Shown here: one piece after another, positions 1-8,666 of the stretch
Position numbering within the stretch: position 1 is the stretch's first letter
Layout of the letters: every line of letters starts with the position of its first letter
From: Shimia sp040225985
GTDB lineage: Bacteria > Pseudomonadota > Alphaproteobacteria > Rhodobacterales > Rhodobacteraceae
Direction: 5' to 3'
Assembly: GCF_040225985.1 (NCBI RefSeq)
Contig: NZ_JBBPEU010000005.1
Location: forward strand, 1-64,000
DNA length: 64,000 nucleotides
Notes under the pieces: model-generated
Seen by the model: only the letters and a program-made list of their open reading frames with translations
The model's database searches: none
What the model was told of the DNA's origin: nothing
Made by a program: the position numbers and the translations under genes

Positions 1-18
1 GCACCTAAGTGCTCATGG

Positions 19-97
<79 letters not shown>

Positions 98-100
98 GAC

Positions 101-253
101 ATGAGGTGCCCCTGGTTTCCCAGACACCTGCCTTTTCCAGTTTGAGCTGTCTTTCTTCGAAGTCAACGGGCGACAGCATGCCGTTGTTGGTGTGCTTGCG
201 TTTTGGGTTGTAGAACAGTTCGATGTACTCAAAGTTATCGCGTCGCGCTTTGT
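101..253 (-). mobile_element. IS3-family transposase remnant (OrfB C-terminus)
   Basis: The minus strand reads DNFEYIELFYNPKRKHTNNG followed by MLSPVDFEERQLKLEKAG. This is the typical C-terminal end of the IS3-family OrfB integrase core: the YIE-FYN-RRH motif and the LSP motif that ends the catalytic domain. Only about 50 codons remain and there is no upstream catalytic DDE region. The usual stop after KAGV is replaced by Trp, so the frame runs on towards the tRNA. It is a dead fragment lying six bases from the tRNA CCA end. TGAGGTGCCCCTGG at about 102-115 may be the old terminal repeat, which is inference. Confidence 0.75.
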
Positions 254-433
254 CGCGGAAGCGGTACGCACTGGATGCACGACAGCCTCAAGCCGCGGAT
301 GAGGATCAAGGCGATTGGCCCTGCCGGACTGTTTACCAATGTGAACAGCACGGTCAAAAATTTTTGTTTCTGTCGGCGGGTTCTTTCATTACGCCCTTGA
401 TGTCGATGACCGCATGTATGTGGGATTAAGGGC
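254..433. other. stretch without a supported gene
   Basis: Between the IS remnant and the broken gene downstream I see only short overlapping open frames in all phases, with no start or ribosome site that convinces. It is probably degenerate coding sequence of the same decayed locus, but nothing specific can be read. Confidence 0.4.
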
Positions 434-1037
434 GTGATCTGGACATTTTTTTTATCAACTATGCCAGGCGCCCTTCGGAAATCTTTTTCCCCAACGATTA
501 GAACATGTGGTAGCTGCACACACGGTCTTGACCTGACATTTGTGGCTGAAGAGCCAGATACCTTCGGTCCTTTAACGGGAAATCAGGAGGCGATTAATCA
601 ACTGATGCTATTGCTGTGACCCGGAACCCTTTATGATCGCCGCGCGCGATGCGTTGGCCGGTATTAGGTTCGACATTGACAACTATCATCAGGAAAACTG
701 TGTGGCACTGATTGAGACCATGGCAGATCGACCTGCCTTGGATGTTGTGTTTCCGGATGATGACAGCGCGGCCGCGATTCTGTTTTCCGCCTCGAGCGTG
801 ACCACCAAGGTTTCTGAAACCTACAAGGTGCTGGCGGCAGCGCGCTCGGTTGGTATGAACATCCCGTCGGATTTTACGTTTTGTACGTTCGGTGTGTTTG
901 ACATCTGCAAGGTCAGGAAAACCCAAGGCGAGGTGCATATGGTCCATAATGACGGGATATCGGACGATGATATTGAAGCAGGAAATACCCTTGTCTGCTG
1001 TTCAAGCCCGAACGGCAAGGTTGCGGTAGAGGAATGA
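434..1037 (+). pseudogene. broken gene, weakly like a LacI-type effector-binding domain
   Basis: Two plus-strand open frames follow each other. The first ends at 619 (…FVAEEPDTFGPLTGNQEAIN…) and the second, one base out of phase, continues as DPEPFMIAARDALAGIRF to a stop at 1035-1037. Joining them at about 605-622 gives one continuous protein, so a one-base frameshift is likely. The downstream part carries an ALDVVFPDDDSAAAI stretch and later AARSVGMNIPSDFTFCTFG, which resembles the DAVF-ND-A and GLRIPEDVSVVGFD blocks of LacI-type regulators. That resemblance is weak. No DNA-binding N-terminus is visible. It lies beside an IS fragment, consistent with a disrupted regulator. Confidence 0.35.
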
Positions 1038-1045
1038 CGTGCCGC

Positions 1046-1723
1046 TCAGCCTTTTGCGATAAGCCTGAAGTCGGTGTAAGCCACGCCATTTTGCAGAACG
1101 GTTTCACCCCGTTCAAGGGCGAGCGGTTCTTCAAAACCCGGCGCATTGGCAACCACCGTATGAAATTCGCCATTTTCGCCAGAGGGGTCCACACCTTCAG
1201 GCAAGGCAGACAGAAAATTCATGTCAAAACGGGCCCCTGCAAGCTTTATGGGAATGCGGGCACAATCAGCGGCAACAACATAAGCTTCAAGACCGACAGA
1301 AAGCATATCGCGGGCAAGGGTTGCCGTATCCCGGTCCCAAAGCGGGAAATGCGAGGTGACGCCCAAAGCCGCCATCTGCGCCTCGCGCCAATCCCGAATG
1401 TCTTGCAGGAAAAGGTCTCCGAACACCCAGTCAGTCACACCCTGTTGCGCGAATTGGCGCACGACCTCCCTCGTGCGGTCAAGAAAGGCCGCGTTCGAGG
1501 TCGGTTCAGGCAAGTCGATTTCCACCAGAGTCAAGCCAAGTGCCCGCGCCTGCGCCCGTACGATTTCGCGACGAGTCGCGTGGGTTTTGACCCGCCCGCC
1601 ATCGGTGTTGAAGTTGCTTACTAATGCGACGATGTCCAGATTTGCCGCGCTACGGGCAACATGCAGGGCCATGGCGCTGTCTTTGCCCGAACTCCATGAC
1701 ATCACGGCCTTGGTCCGGATCAT
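1046..1723 (-). CDS. PP-loop ATPase, diphthine-ammonia-ligase/COG2102-like
   Basis: A 225-residue protein with the PP-loop SWSSGKDSAMA at residues 9-19 and a C-terminal GENGEFHTVV motif, both typical of the adenine-nucleotide alpha-hydrolase proteins related to diphthine-ammonia ligase. Bacteria do not make diphthamide, so the bacterial members have another, mostly unknown ATP-dependent role. The ATG at 1723 overlaps the stop of the upstream cobalamin-binding-type gene by four bases (ATGA), so the pair is translationally coupled. It is the last gene of the operon headed by the cobalamin riboswitch, which suggests (inference) a corrinoid-related role. The frame is open further upstream but the coupled start is preferred. 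Confidence 0.75.
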   Translation of the reverse strand: MIRTKAVMSWSSGKDSAMALHVARSAANLDIVALVSNFNTDGGRVKTHATRREIVRAQARALGLTLVEIDLPEPTSNAAFLDRTREVVRQFAQQGVTDWVFGDLFLQDIRDWREAQMAALGVTSHFPLWDRDTATLARDMLSVGLEAYVVAADCARIPIKLAGARFDMNFLSALPEGVDPSGENGEFHTVVANAPGFEEPLALERGETVLQNGVAYTDFRLIAKG

Positions 1724-2496
1724 GACAAGGCCTCGAGGATCGCATCCAGACCATCCGTCAATGCAGCCGGGCCAGGTTGCAGGATCAGAGGCGATTTGAT
1801 CTCGAAAATGCGCCCGTCGCGCACGGCAGGGATCGTATCCCATCCTGGACGTGCTGAAACTTTTTCCGGTCGCACCTTCTTGCCGCACCAAGAGGCGATA
1901 ATCACATCCGGAGCCGCTGCAATCACCTGTTCCGAAGTAACGACCCGATCACGTGCCTTGTCCTTGCCCGCCAGGTCGGGAAAAGCCTCTTGTCCGCCCG
2001 CGATTTCGATCAGTTCCGAAACCCAGCCAATGCCGGTGATCATCGGTTCGTCCCATTCCTCAAAGTAAACCTTGGGGCGCGGTTTTCCGGTGGTGCGGTT
2101 GGCAATTCTTGCGATGCGGGTTTCATACTGCGCTGCAAGCTTTTCGGCCTTTTGGCCTTGTCCGACCGTTGCTCCCACATGCCGGATCATCGCCAGAATA
2201 CCCGCGACGTTGCGCTGGTTGTATCCCATGACGGTAATGCCTTCTCGCAACAGGTCAGCGGCAATGTCTGCCTGCAGATCAGAGAAGGTCAGCACCAGAT
2301 CAGGATCAAGCGCCAGAATTTTGGGGATGTCCGCCGAGGTAAAGGCAGACACCCGTGGCTTTTCCTTGCGCACGCGCTTGGGACGTACGGCGTAGCCAGA
2401 CACACCTGCAATGCGATCTTCTTCGCCAAGGAGATAGAGCGTCTCGACCGTTTCTTCAGTCAAACAAACGACGCGTTCAGGAGGAAAGGTTTTCAT
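1720..2496 (-). CDS. BtuF-like cobalamin/metal-chelate binding protein without signal peptide
   Basis: A 258-residue protein of the BtuF/FecB-type (class III) periplasmic binding fold: RVVCLTEETVETLYLLGEED at the N-terminus, PKILALDPDLVLTFSD in the middle, and a long helix separating two lobes. Family members normally begin with a Sec signal peptide. Here the fold starts about eight residues after the ATG and no hydrophobic leader is visible, so the protein may be cytoplasmic or its real start may be missed. No BtuC/BtuD-type genes lie nearby. It sits 27 bases after nrdF and overlaps the PP-loop gene, in the B12-riboswitch operon. Confidence 0.75.
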   Translation of the reverse strand: MKTFPPERVVCLTEETVETLYLLGEEDRIAGVSGYAVRPKRVRKEKPRVSAFTSADIPKILALDPDLVLTFSDLQADIAADLLREGITVMGYNQRNVAGILAMIRHVGATVGQGQKAEKLAAQYETRIARIANRTTGKPRPKVYFEEWDEPMITGIGWVSELIEIAGGQEAFPDLAGKDKARDRVVTSEQVIAAAPDVIIASWCGKKVRPEKVSARPGWDTIPAVRDGRIFEIKSPLILQPGPAALTDGLDAILEALS

Positions 2497-2523
2497 TGGT
2501 GTGCTTCCGTCAATTGGATCTGA

Positions 2524-3495
2524 TCAAAAATCCCAGTCTTCGTCTTCGGTGGCAACGGCCTTACCGATCACATAGGAAGACCCCGAGCCAGAGAAGAAAT
2601 CGTGGTTTTCGCTGTCGGGGCTGAGTGCTGCAAGGATTGTGGGGTTCACCTCGGACACTTCTGGTGGGAACAGTGCTTCGAAGCCAAGGTTTTGCAGAGC
2701 CTTGTTGGCGTTGTAGTGCAAAAAGACCTTCACGTCTTCGGTCAGACCTAGCTCGTCGTAGAGTTCCTCGGTGTATTTGTTTTCGATGCCATACAGCTCG
2801 AACATGAGCGAAAAGGCATAGTCTTTCAGTTTCTGCTGTTCCAGCTCGGTAAGTTTTTCATATCCGCGCTGAAATTTGTAGCCGATGTAATATCCATGCA
2901 CTGCCTCGTCGCGGATGATCAGGCGGATAAGGTCGGCGGTGTTCGTCAGCTTGGCACGGCTAGACCAGTACATTGGCAGGTAGAAGCCCGAATAGAATAG
3001 AAAGCTTTCAAGAAAGACCGAGGCGATTTTGCGTTTGAGGGGGTCATTGCCCGGTGCATAAGTATCAAGAATTGCTTGCGCTTTGGCTCGCAGAAGTGGG
3101 TTTTCCTCGGACCAGCGGAAAGCTTCATCAATTTCCTTGGTGGAACACAGCGTAGAGAAGATTGAGGAATAGCTGCGCGCGTGCACGGCTTCCATGAAGG
3201 CAATGTTGGTCAGAACGGCCTCTTCATGCGGGGTTATGGCATCGGGCATCAACGCCGGCGCACCTACCGAGTTCTGGATTGTATCCAACAAGGTAAGACC
3301 AGTGAACACTCGAATGGTCAGTTGCTTTTCGTGATCCGTCAGCGTGGCCCAGCTTGGGATGTCATTGGAAAGCGGCACTTTCTCGGGTAGCCAGAAATTG
3401 ACAGTCAACCGATTCCAGACCTCCAGATCTTTTTCATCCTCAAGCCGGTTCCAGTTGATCGCGCGCGGGATCGGGGTGTGGGTCATGTCTTTCAT
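2524..3495 (-). CDS. nrdF: class Ib ribonucleotide reductase, beta subunit
   Basis: A 323-residue small subunit that houses the di-metal/tyrosyl radical cofactor for deoxyribonucleotide synthesis with NrdE. Visible marks are VNFWLPEKVPLSNDIPSW, the ligand helix FMEAVHARSYSSIFSTL and the second ligand helix RLIIRDEAVHGYYIGYKF. Length and the link to nrdHIE place it in class Ib (Mn- or Fe-dependent, oxygen-requiring, B12-independent). The start at 3495 is chosen because GGAG lies eight bases upstream; an in-frame start 36 bases earlier lacks such a site. It follows nrdE by 14 bases and precedes the BtuF-like gene. Confidence 0.95.
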   Translation of the reverse strand: MKDMTHTPIPRAINWNRLEDEKDLEVWNRLTVNFWLPEKVPLSNDIPSWATLTDHEKQLTIRVFTGLTLLDTIQNSVGAPALMPDAITPHEEAVLTNIAFMEAVHARSYSSIFSTLCSTKEIDEAFRWSEENPLLRAKAQAILDTYAPGNDPLKRKIASVFLESFLFYSGFYLPMYWSSRAKLTNTADLIRLIIRDEAVHGYYIGYKFQRGYEKLTELEQQKLKDYAFSLMFELYGIENKYTEELYDELGLTEDVKVFLHYNANKALQNLGFEALFPPEVSEVNPTILAALSPDSENHDFFSGSGSSYVIGKAVATEDEDWDF

Positions 3496-3509
3496 TTGTG
3501 TTTCTCCGA

Positions 3510-5633
3510 TCATAGCGTGCAGGACACGCAACCCTGAACCTCGGTGCCTTCCAGGGCTTCTTGGCGCAAGCGCACGTAGTAGATGGTTTTGATGCCCTTT
3601 TTCCAGGCGTAGATCTGCGCGCGGTTGATGTCCCGTGTGGTGGCCTCGGCAGGAAAGAACAGGGTCAGCGACAGCCCCTGATCCACATGCTCGGTAGCGG
3701 CCGCATAGGTGTCGATCAGAGCTTCCGGACCAATTTCATAGGCATCGCGATAGTATTCTAGATTGTTATTGTCCATGAAGGCGGCAGGGTAATAGACGCG
3801 GCCAATCTTGCCTTCCTTGCGGATCTCGACCTTTGATACGATCGGATGGATCGACGAGGTCGAGTTGTTGATATAGGAAATCGACCCGGTTGGCGGCACC
3901 GCTTGAAGGTTGCGGTTATAGAGACCGTGTTTCATGACATCGGCCTTCAACACTTCCCACTCGGCACGGGTGGGCAGGTCAATACCGTCAAACAGCCGCG
4001 CGACCGTGTCACTTTCCGGCAGCCAATCACGGGTGATGTATTTGTCAAAAAAACTGCCCGAAGCATAGTCAGAGGTTTCGAACCCCTTAAAGGGTTGACC
4101 ACGTTCCTGCGCCAATTCGCAAGACGTGCGCAGCGCGTGATAGGCCACGGCGGCAAAATAAACCGAAGTGAACTCTACACCCTCGGGGCTGCCGTAGTGC
4201 ACATGTTGACGTGCAAGGAAACCATGCAGGTTCATCTGGCCAAGGCCGATGGCATGGCTTTCGTCATTGCCCCTGCGGATCGACGGCACCGAGTCGATGG
4301 CAGACATCTCCGACACGGCGGTCAAGGCGCGCACGGCCGCCCCGACCGTTGCGCCAAGGTCTTTGCCATCTATTGTTTTGGCAATGTTCAGCGAGCCGAG
4401 GTTGCAAGAGATATCCGTGCCTATATGCGAATAGCTAAGGTCATCGTTGAAGGCTGACGCCTCGTTCACTTGCAGGATTTCCGAGCAGAGGTTCGACATG
4501 TTGATGCGCCCTGCGATCGGGTTCATCCTGTTCACCGTGTCCTCGAACATGACATAAGGGTAGCCTGACTCAAATTGTATTTCGGCGATGGTCTGGAAGA
4601 ATTCGCGCGCGTTGACCTTGGATTTGCGGATCCGCTTGTCATCGACCATTTCCTCGTATTTCTCGGTGATTGAAATTTCGGAAAACGGCACGCCGTAGAC
4701 GCATTCGACGTCATGCGGCGAAAACAGATACATGTCGGCGTTTCGCTTGGCCAATTCGAAGGTGATGTCTGGGATCACCACACCAAGCGACAGGGTCTTA
4801 ATACGGATTTTTTCATCCGCATTTTCGCGCTTGGTATCAAGGAACCGCATGATATCGGGGTGGTGCGCGCTCAGATATACTGCGCCCGCACCCTGCCGCG
4901 CGCCAAGCTGGTTGGCATAAGAAAAACTGTCCTCAAGAAGCTTCATTACGGGGATCACACCCGAGGACTGGTTTTCGATGCCTTTGATCGGGGCTCCGTG
5001 TTCGCGGATATTGGTCAGCAACAGGGCCACGCCGCCCCCACGTTTGGATAGTTGCAAAGCTGAATTGATGCCCCGCCCGATGCTTTCCATGTTGTCTTCG
5101 AGACGCAGCAGGAAGCAGGAAATCAATTCCCCGCGCGAGGCTTTGCCAGCGTTGAGAAAGGTCGGTGTTGCGGGTTGGAAACGACCGGACAGGATTTCGT
5201 CCATGAAGGACATTGCCAGCGCCTCGTCCCCACGTGCCAGCGCCAGTGCGGTCATCACGACGCGATCTTCATAGCGTTCAAGGAACCGCTGACCGTCGCG
5301 GGTTTTGAGCGTGTAGGAGGTGTAATACTTGAACGCACCAAGAAACGTGGGAAACCGAAATTTACGGGCATAGGCTTCGCCCCAGATATGGCGCTTAAAG
5401 TTCTTGGAATACTGGTCCAGGACGGCCTCTTCGTAATAGCCTTCTTCCACCAGGTAGCCGAGCTTTTCGTCCAGTGAATGAAAAAACACCGTGTTCTGGT
5501 TTACATGCTGTAGAAAATACTGACGCGCGGCCATGCGGTCGGCGTCAAAGCGGATTTTCCCGTCTCCGTCATAGAGGTTCAGCATCGCATTCAGCGCATG
5601 ATAATCCAGAGTGATCAGATCATTGTCGAGCAT
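3510..5633 (-). CDS. nrdE: class Ib ribonucleotide reductase, alpha subunit
   Basis: A 707-residue catalytic subunit that reduces ribonucleoside diphosphates. The three active-site cysteines are visible in GELISCFLLRLEDN, MSNLCSEILQ and DISCNLGSLNIA. The C-terminal redox pair is in GCVSCTL, which takes electrons from NrdH. The length is usual for NrdE. It lacks the long N-terminal ATP-cone of class Ia NrdA, which is normal for class Ib. It overlaps the end of nrdI by 19 bases, so the two are translationally linked. Confidence 0.96.
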   Translation of the reverse strand: MLDNDLITLDYHALNAMLNLYDGDGKIRFDADRMAARQYFLQHVNQNTVFFHSLDEKLGYLVEEGYYEEAVLDQYSKNFKRHIWGEAYARKFRFPTFLGAFKYYTSYTLKTRDGQRFLERYEDRVVMTALALARGDEALAMSFMDEILSGRFQPATPTFLNAGKASRGELISCFLLRLEDNMESIGRGINSALQLSKRGGGVALLLTNIREHGAPIKGIENQSSGVIPVMKLLEDSFSYANQLGARQGAGAVYLSAHHPDIMRFLDTKRENADEKIRIKTLSLGVVIPDITFELAKRNADMYLFSPHDVECVYGVPFSEISITEKYEEMVDDKRIRKSKVNAREFFQTIAEIQFESGYPYVMFEDTVNRMNPIAGRINMSNLCSEILQVNEASAFNDDLSYSHIGTDISCNLGSLNIAKTIDGKDLGATVGAAVRALTAVSEMSAIDSVPSIRRGNDESHAIGLGQMNLHGFLARQHVHYGSPEGVEFTSVYFAAVAYHALRTSCELAQERGQPFKGFETSDYASGSFFDKYITRDWLPESDTVARLFDGIDLPTRAEWEVLKADVMKHGLYNRNLQAVPPTGSISYINNSTSSIHPIVSKVEIRKEGKIGRVYYPAAFMDNNNLEYYRDAYEIGPEALIDTYAAATEHVDQGLSLTLFFPAEATTRDINRAQIYAWKKGIKTIYYVRLRQEALEGTEVQGCVSCTL

Positions 5634-6040
5634 AAGTTGTCCCCCAGTTTTTCAAGGCCCGCCCGCACGCGGGTGATGTCTGTATCGGTGCCGGCAAGTT
5701 CGAAAGAGTAGAGCAGCGGCACTTTGCATTTTTCAGAGATGATGCGCCCTGACAGAGCGTAGGTCGCACCGAAGTTTCGATTGCCGGCTCCGATGACGCC
5801 AGCCAACCTGGAGCGCCGGGCCGAATCGTTCAGAAATCGGATAACCTGTTTCGGAACCGCGCCCCGCCCCGCCCCATCTGCATAGGTCGGGCAGATCAAT
5901 ACATAAGAAGTTCCAGGATCAGGCAGCGGTGCCTCTGCGTCGATAGGAATACGTGAGGCTGGCAAGCCCAGCCGGGACACGAACCGTTCCGTGTTTCCCG
6001 ACTTCGACGAGAAGTAGACCAGCGCCGGTGCGGCGCCCAC
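5615..6040 (-). CDS. nrdI: NrdI flavodoxin-like protein
   Basis: A 141-residue flavodoxin-like protein that supplies the oxidant used to assemble the Mn-tyrosyl radical in NrdF. The FMN phosphate loop YFSSKSGNTERFV is at residues 9-21, and GAGNRNFGATYALSG is the NrdI signature. It probably begins with GTG at 6040, three bases after the nrdH stop; no ATG start is available before the flavodoxin loop. It overlaps nrdE by 19 bases. The gene is diagnostic of the class Ib system. Confidence 0.93.
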   Translation of the reverse strand: MGAAPALVYFSSKSGNTERFVSRLGLPASRIPIDAEAPLPDPGTSYVLICPTYADGAGRGAVPKQVIRFLNDSARRSRLAGVIGAGNRNFGATYALSGRIISEKCKVPLLYSFELAGTDTDITRVRAGLEKLGDNLCSTMI

Positions 6041-6043
6041 CGA

Positions 6044-6265
6044 TCAGGCCAGTCGTGCGATCATGTCGGGGCGAAAGCCCGACCAGTGATCCCCGCCGGC
6101 GACGACAACCGGTGCCTGCCGATACCCCAGTTCGGTGACGTGGTTGAGCGCGGTGTCGTCCTGCGTGAGATCCACGACGTCATAGTCGATCCCCTTAGCG
6201 TCCAGCGCACGGGTTGTGGCGGTGCATTGTACACAGGCAGGCTTGGAATAAACGATGATGCTCAT
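6044..6265 (-). CDS. nrdH: NrdH glutaredoxin-like redoxin
   Basis: A 73-residue redoxin that reduces NrdE. The N-terminus IIVYSKPACVQCTATTRALD carries the CxxC redox pair, and the C-terminus WSGFRPDMIARL is the NrdH signature. The ATG at 6265 is chosen because AGAGGACTG precedes it and the protein then begins directly with the first beta strand. The frame is open about 90 bases further upstream but that part lies in the leader between the riboswitch and the gene. It is the first gene of the operon. Confidence 0.93.
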   Translation of the reverse strand: MSIIVYSKPACVQCTATTRALDAKGIDYDVVDLTQDDTALNHVTELGYRQAPVVVAGGDHWSGFRPDMIARLA

Positions 6266-6360
6266 CAGTCCTCTTTCTTTTCTGTTCAAAAGCCGAGGAC
6301 GCAACGCGACGAAATCCGCACGATGCACGCCCCCGAACCCTCCGTTCGTGGTCATCATTT

Positions 6361-6535
6361 CACACTTGCGGCAGGTCTCCTGACTCGCGGATCAACGCTT
6401 GGTTGGCCTTCCCGAAACCGTGGTTTCAGTGGCGTGATCAACCTTGCTTTCCGCTTACAGTTGCGGGGGCAGTGCCGGATTTTCACCGGCTTCCCTCTTA
6501 GCCCTCGAACAGATTCGAGGGAACCGAAGCTTCAC
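6361..6535 (-). promoter_or_regulatory. cobalamin riboswitch (AdoCbl class) upstream of nrdHIEF
   Basis: Read on the minus strand, the core AAGCCGGTGAAAATCCGGCA is followed by CTGCCCCCGCAACTGTAAGC and, 70 bases on, by the B12 box GAGTCAGGAGACCTGCCG. These are the conserved blocks of the cobalamin riboswitch, in the right order and spacing. The aptamer ends about 95 bases before the nrdH start, leaving room for an expression platform. By family knowledge it lowers expression when cobalamin is abundant. Here it would turn off the B12-independent reductase and the two downstream genes. Confidence 0.93.
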
Positions 6536-6536
6536 G

Positions 6537-6576
6537 ATATTGGGGGTAGGGTGTTCCAACTGTCAATATATAGAGT
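6537..6576 (-). promoter_or_regulatory. nrdHIEF promoter with NrdR-like box
   Basis: On the minus strand a -35 TTGACA (6566-6561) is followed after 18 bases by CAATAT (6542-6537), placing the transcript start right at the 5' end of the riboswitch. The -35 element lies inside ACTCTATATATTGACA, which matches the NrdR consensus ACACWATATATWGTGT at about 12 of 16 positions with a perfect core. NrdR usually binds two boxes; a second one was not found. Confidence 0.6.
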
Positions 6577-6839
6577 GATAGGTCCGGGCTACTTTTTGTG
6601 GAACGGCATAGTGGCGGCTGCCCATTTCTGAATTGAATGCGCGAATGCCAGTAAGCGTCTGAGAGACATGCTTTGCACAGCAGGCGTTCTTGCTGAAAAG
6701 TGAAAGGGACTGAAACTCGGATTGTTGCCGCTGCGTAAAGTGGGGCCGAAGCCTTGTCATTTTCCCAAATCTGGCAAAAACTGCCACCACAATCAGTTCG
6801 GCACAAAAACGAAGCCGGACGTAATCCTAGGGAGATGAC

Positions 6840-8420
6840 ATGAAAACCGCGATGAAAACGATTCTTGCGTGTCTGGTTGCCGCAACAGCCCTGCCGGCAA
6901 GTGCAGAGACCCTGCGCTGGGCGCGTGCTGGTGATGCACTGACCCTCGATCCGCATGCCCAGAACGAAGGGCCGACCCACACCATCCGTCACCAGATGTA
7001 TGAACCGCTGATCATTCGGGACACCACTGGCGCGTTCCAGGCGGCACTAGCCACGGAATGGGCCCCCAGCAAAGACGATCCGAATGTCTGGGTATTCAAG
7101 CTGCGTGAAGGTGTGAAATTCCACGATGGCGCTGACTTTACCGCCGAAGACGTGGTCTTCAGTTTTGAGCGCGCAAAGCAGCCCAATTCGGACATGAAAG
7201 AACTCATCGGCTCGATCACCGAGGTGCGCGCGGTTGACGACTATACGATCGAAATGGTCACCAGCGGGCCAAACCCGATCCTGCCGTCGAACCTGACCAA
7301 CCTGTTCATCATGGACAAGGGCTGGACCGAGGCCAACAACACCGTCAACGTTCAGGACTTTGAAGGCGGCGAGATCACCTTTGCTACGACCAATGCTAAC
7401 GGCACTGGACCTTACGTTCTGACCAGTCGAGAGCCAGACGTAAAAACCGTCATGACCCGCAACGAAGCCTATTGGGGCCGTGATCAGTTCCCGTTGGAAG
7501 TCAGCGAAATCATTTATACCCCGATCCAGAATGCCGCGACCCGCGTGGCCGCGATGTTGTCTGGCGAGGTAAACTTCTTGCAGGACATGCCGGTGCAGGA
7601 CATTGCTCGTGTGGATGGTGCCGATGGCCTGATGGTCAAGCAGGCCCCGCAAAACCGTGTGATCTTCTTCGGTATGAACCAAGGCGCCGATGACATCGAG
7701 GCGGACAATGTCGAGGGCAAGAACCCGCTGGCCGACGTTCGCGTGCGTAAGGCCATGTCGATGGCGATCAACCGTGATGCGATCCGTCAGGTCGTTATGC
7801 GCGGACAGTCGCAGCCCGCAGGCATGATTGCACCGCCCTTCGTCAACGGCTGGACCGCCGAGATGGACGCCGAAAGCATGACCGACATCGAAGGCGCCAA
7901 GGCTCTGATGGCCGAAGCGGGTTATGCGGACGGGTTCTCGATCCGTCTGGACTGCCCGAATGATCGTTACATCAACGACGAAGCGATCTGTCAGGCGGCC
8001 GTCGGTATGCTGGGCCAAATCGGTGTCACGGTGAACCTTGATGCGAAACCCAAGGCACAGCACTTCCCGCTGATCACCGAAAGCAAAACCGACTTCTACA
8101 TGCTTGGTTGGGGCGTTCCGACCTATGACTCGGAGTACATCTTCAACTTCCTCGTCCACGGTCGCGAAAGCGATATCGGTACCTGGAATGGCACTGGCTT
8201 CAACAACGCTGACGTGAATGCGAAGATCAAGTCTCTGGCTTCGAACACTGACTTGGATGCCCGCAACGCGGATATCGCAGATATCTGGCGCGTCGTGCAG
8301 GACGAGCAGCTTTATATCCCAATTCACCACCAAGTTCTGAACTGGGGTATGGCCGAAGGTGTCGGCATTGATGTGGATCCGGAAGACCAGCCAAAGGTCA
8401 AATACTTCACCATGAAGTAA
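6840..8420 (+). CDS. peptide/nickel-type ABC transporter substrate-binding protein
   Basis: A 526-residue SBP_bac_5 (DppA/OppA cluster) periplasmic protein. The signal peptide is residues 1-22, with a hydrophobic core ILACLVAATALPASA and likely cleavage before ETLRW. Typical family blocks follow: DALTLDPHAQNEGPT, FKLREGVKFHDGADFTAEDV and VRKAMSMAINRDAI. The start has AGGGAG seven bases upstream. Family members bind peptides but also opines, betaines and other small compounds, so the ligand is open. The gene heads a complete five-gene importer and faces a methylated-amine cluster, which hints at such a ligand (inference). Confidence 0.9.
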   Translation: MKTAMKTILACLVAATALPASAETLRWARAGDALTLDPHAQNEGPTHTIRHQMYEPLIIRDTTGAFQAALATEWAPSKDDPNVWVFKLREGVKFHDGADFTAEDVVFSFERAKQPNSDMKELIGSITEVRAVDDYTIEMVTSGPNPILPSNLTNLFIMDKGWTEANNTVNVQDFEGGEITFATTNANGTGPYVLTSREPDVKTVMTRNEAYWGRDQFPLEVSEIIYTPIQNAATRVAAMLSGEVNFLQDMPVQDIARVDGADGLMVKQAPQNRVIFFGMNQGADDIEADNVEGKNPLADVRVRKAMSMAINRDAIRQVVMRGQSQPAGMIAPPFVNGWTAEMDAESMTDIEGAKALMAEAGYADGFSIRLDCPNDRYINDEAICQAAVGMLGQIGVTVNLDAKPKAQHFPLITESKTDFYMLGWGVPTYDSEYIFNFLVHGRESDIGTWNGTGFNNADVNAKIKSLASNTDLDARNADIADIWRVVQDEQLYIPIHHQVLNWGMAEGVGIDVDPEDQPKVKYFTMK

Positions 8421-8447
8421 GCTTGGCGGTTCGTCCGCGTAAAATGC

Positions 8448-8479
8448 GGCCCCCGGTGGATGTCGTTCCCCCGGGGGCC
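8448..8479 (+). other. stable hairpin between binding-protein gene and permease genes
   Basis: GGCCCCCGG (8448-8456) pairs perfectly with CCGGGGGCC (8471-8479) around a 14-base loop. No T run follows, so it is more likely an mRNA-stabilising or partial-termination hairpin. Such hairpins after a binding-protein gene are commonly thought to keep that protein in excess over the membrane parts. The 246-base gap down to the permease gene otherwise holds nothing clear. Confidence 0.6.
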
Positions 8480-8666
8480 AATTTGGCAACGTAAGCTTTT
8501 GCCGATATCGGGAAACCTTGCAAAAGTGCAGGTTGACCTCGCGGCGGTTGGGGTTGTCTCGTCTTACACTTGAGGGGTAATAGGTTCTTTCGTGCGCGGA
8601 CCATGTGGGCTGCGCCAAGTCAGAATTCCAAATTCTGCTGCAGGTGATCGGTAGGGAAACCAAAAA

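Noticed and set aside
6567..6839. A second NrdR box or a promoter for the ABC operon
   Set aside because: I looked for a paired ACAC-WATATATW-GTGT site 30-32 bases from the first and for TTGACA/TATAAT pairs before 6840, and saw none good enough to report.
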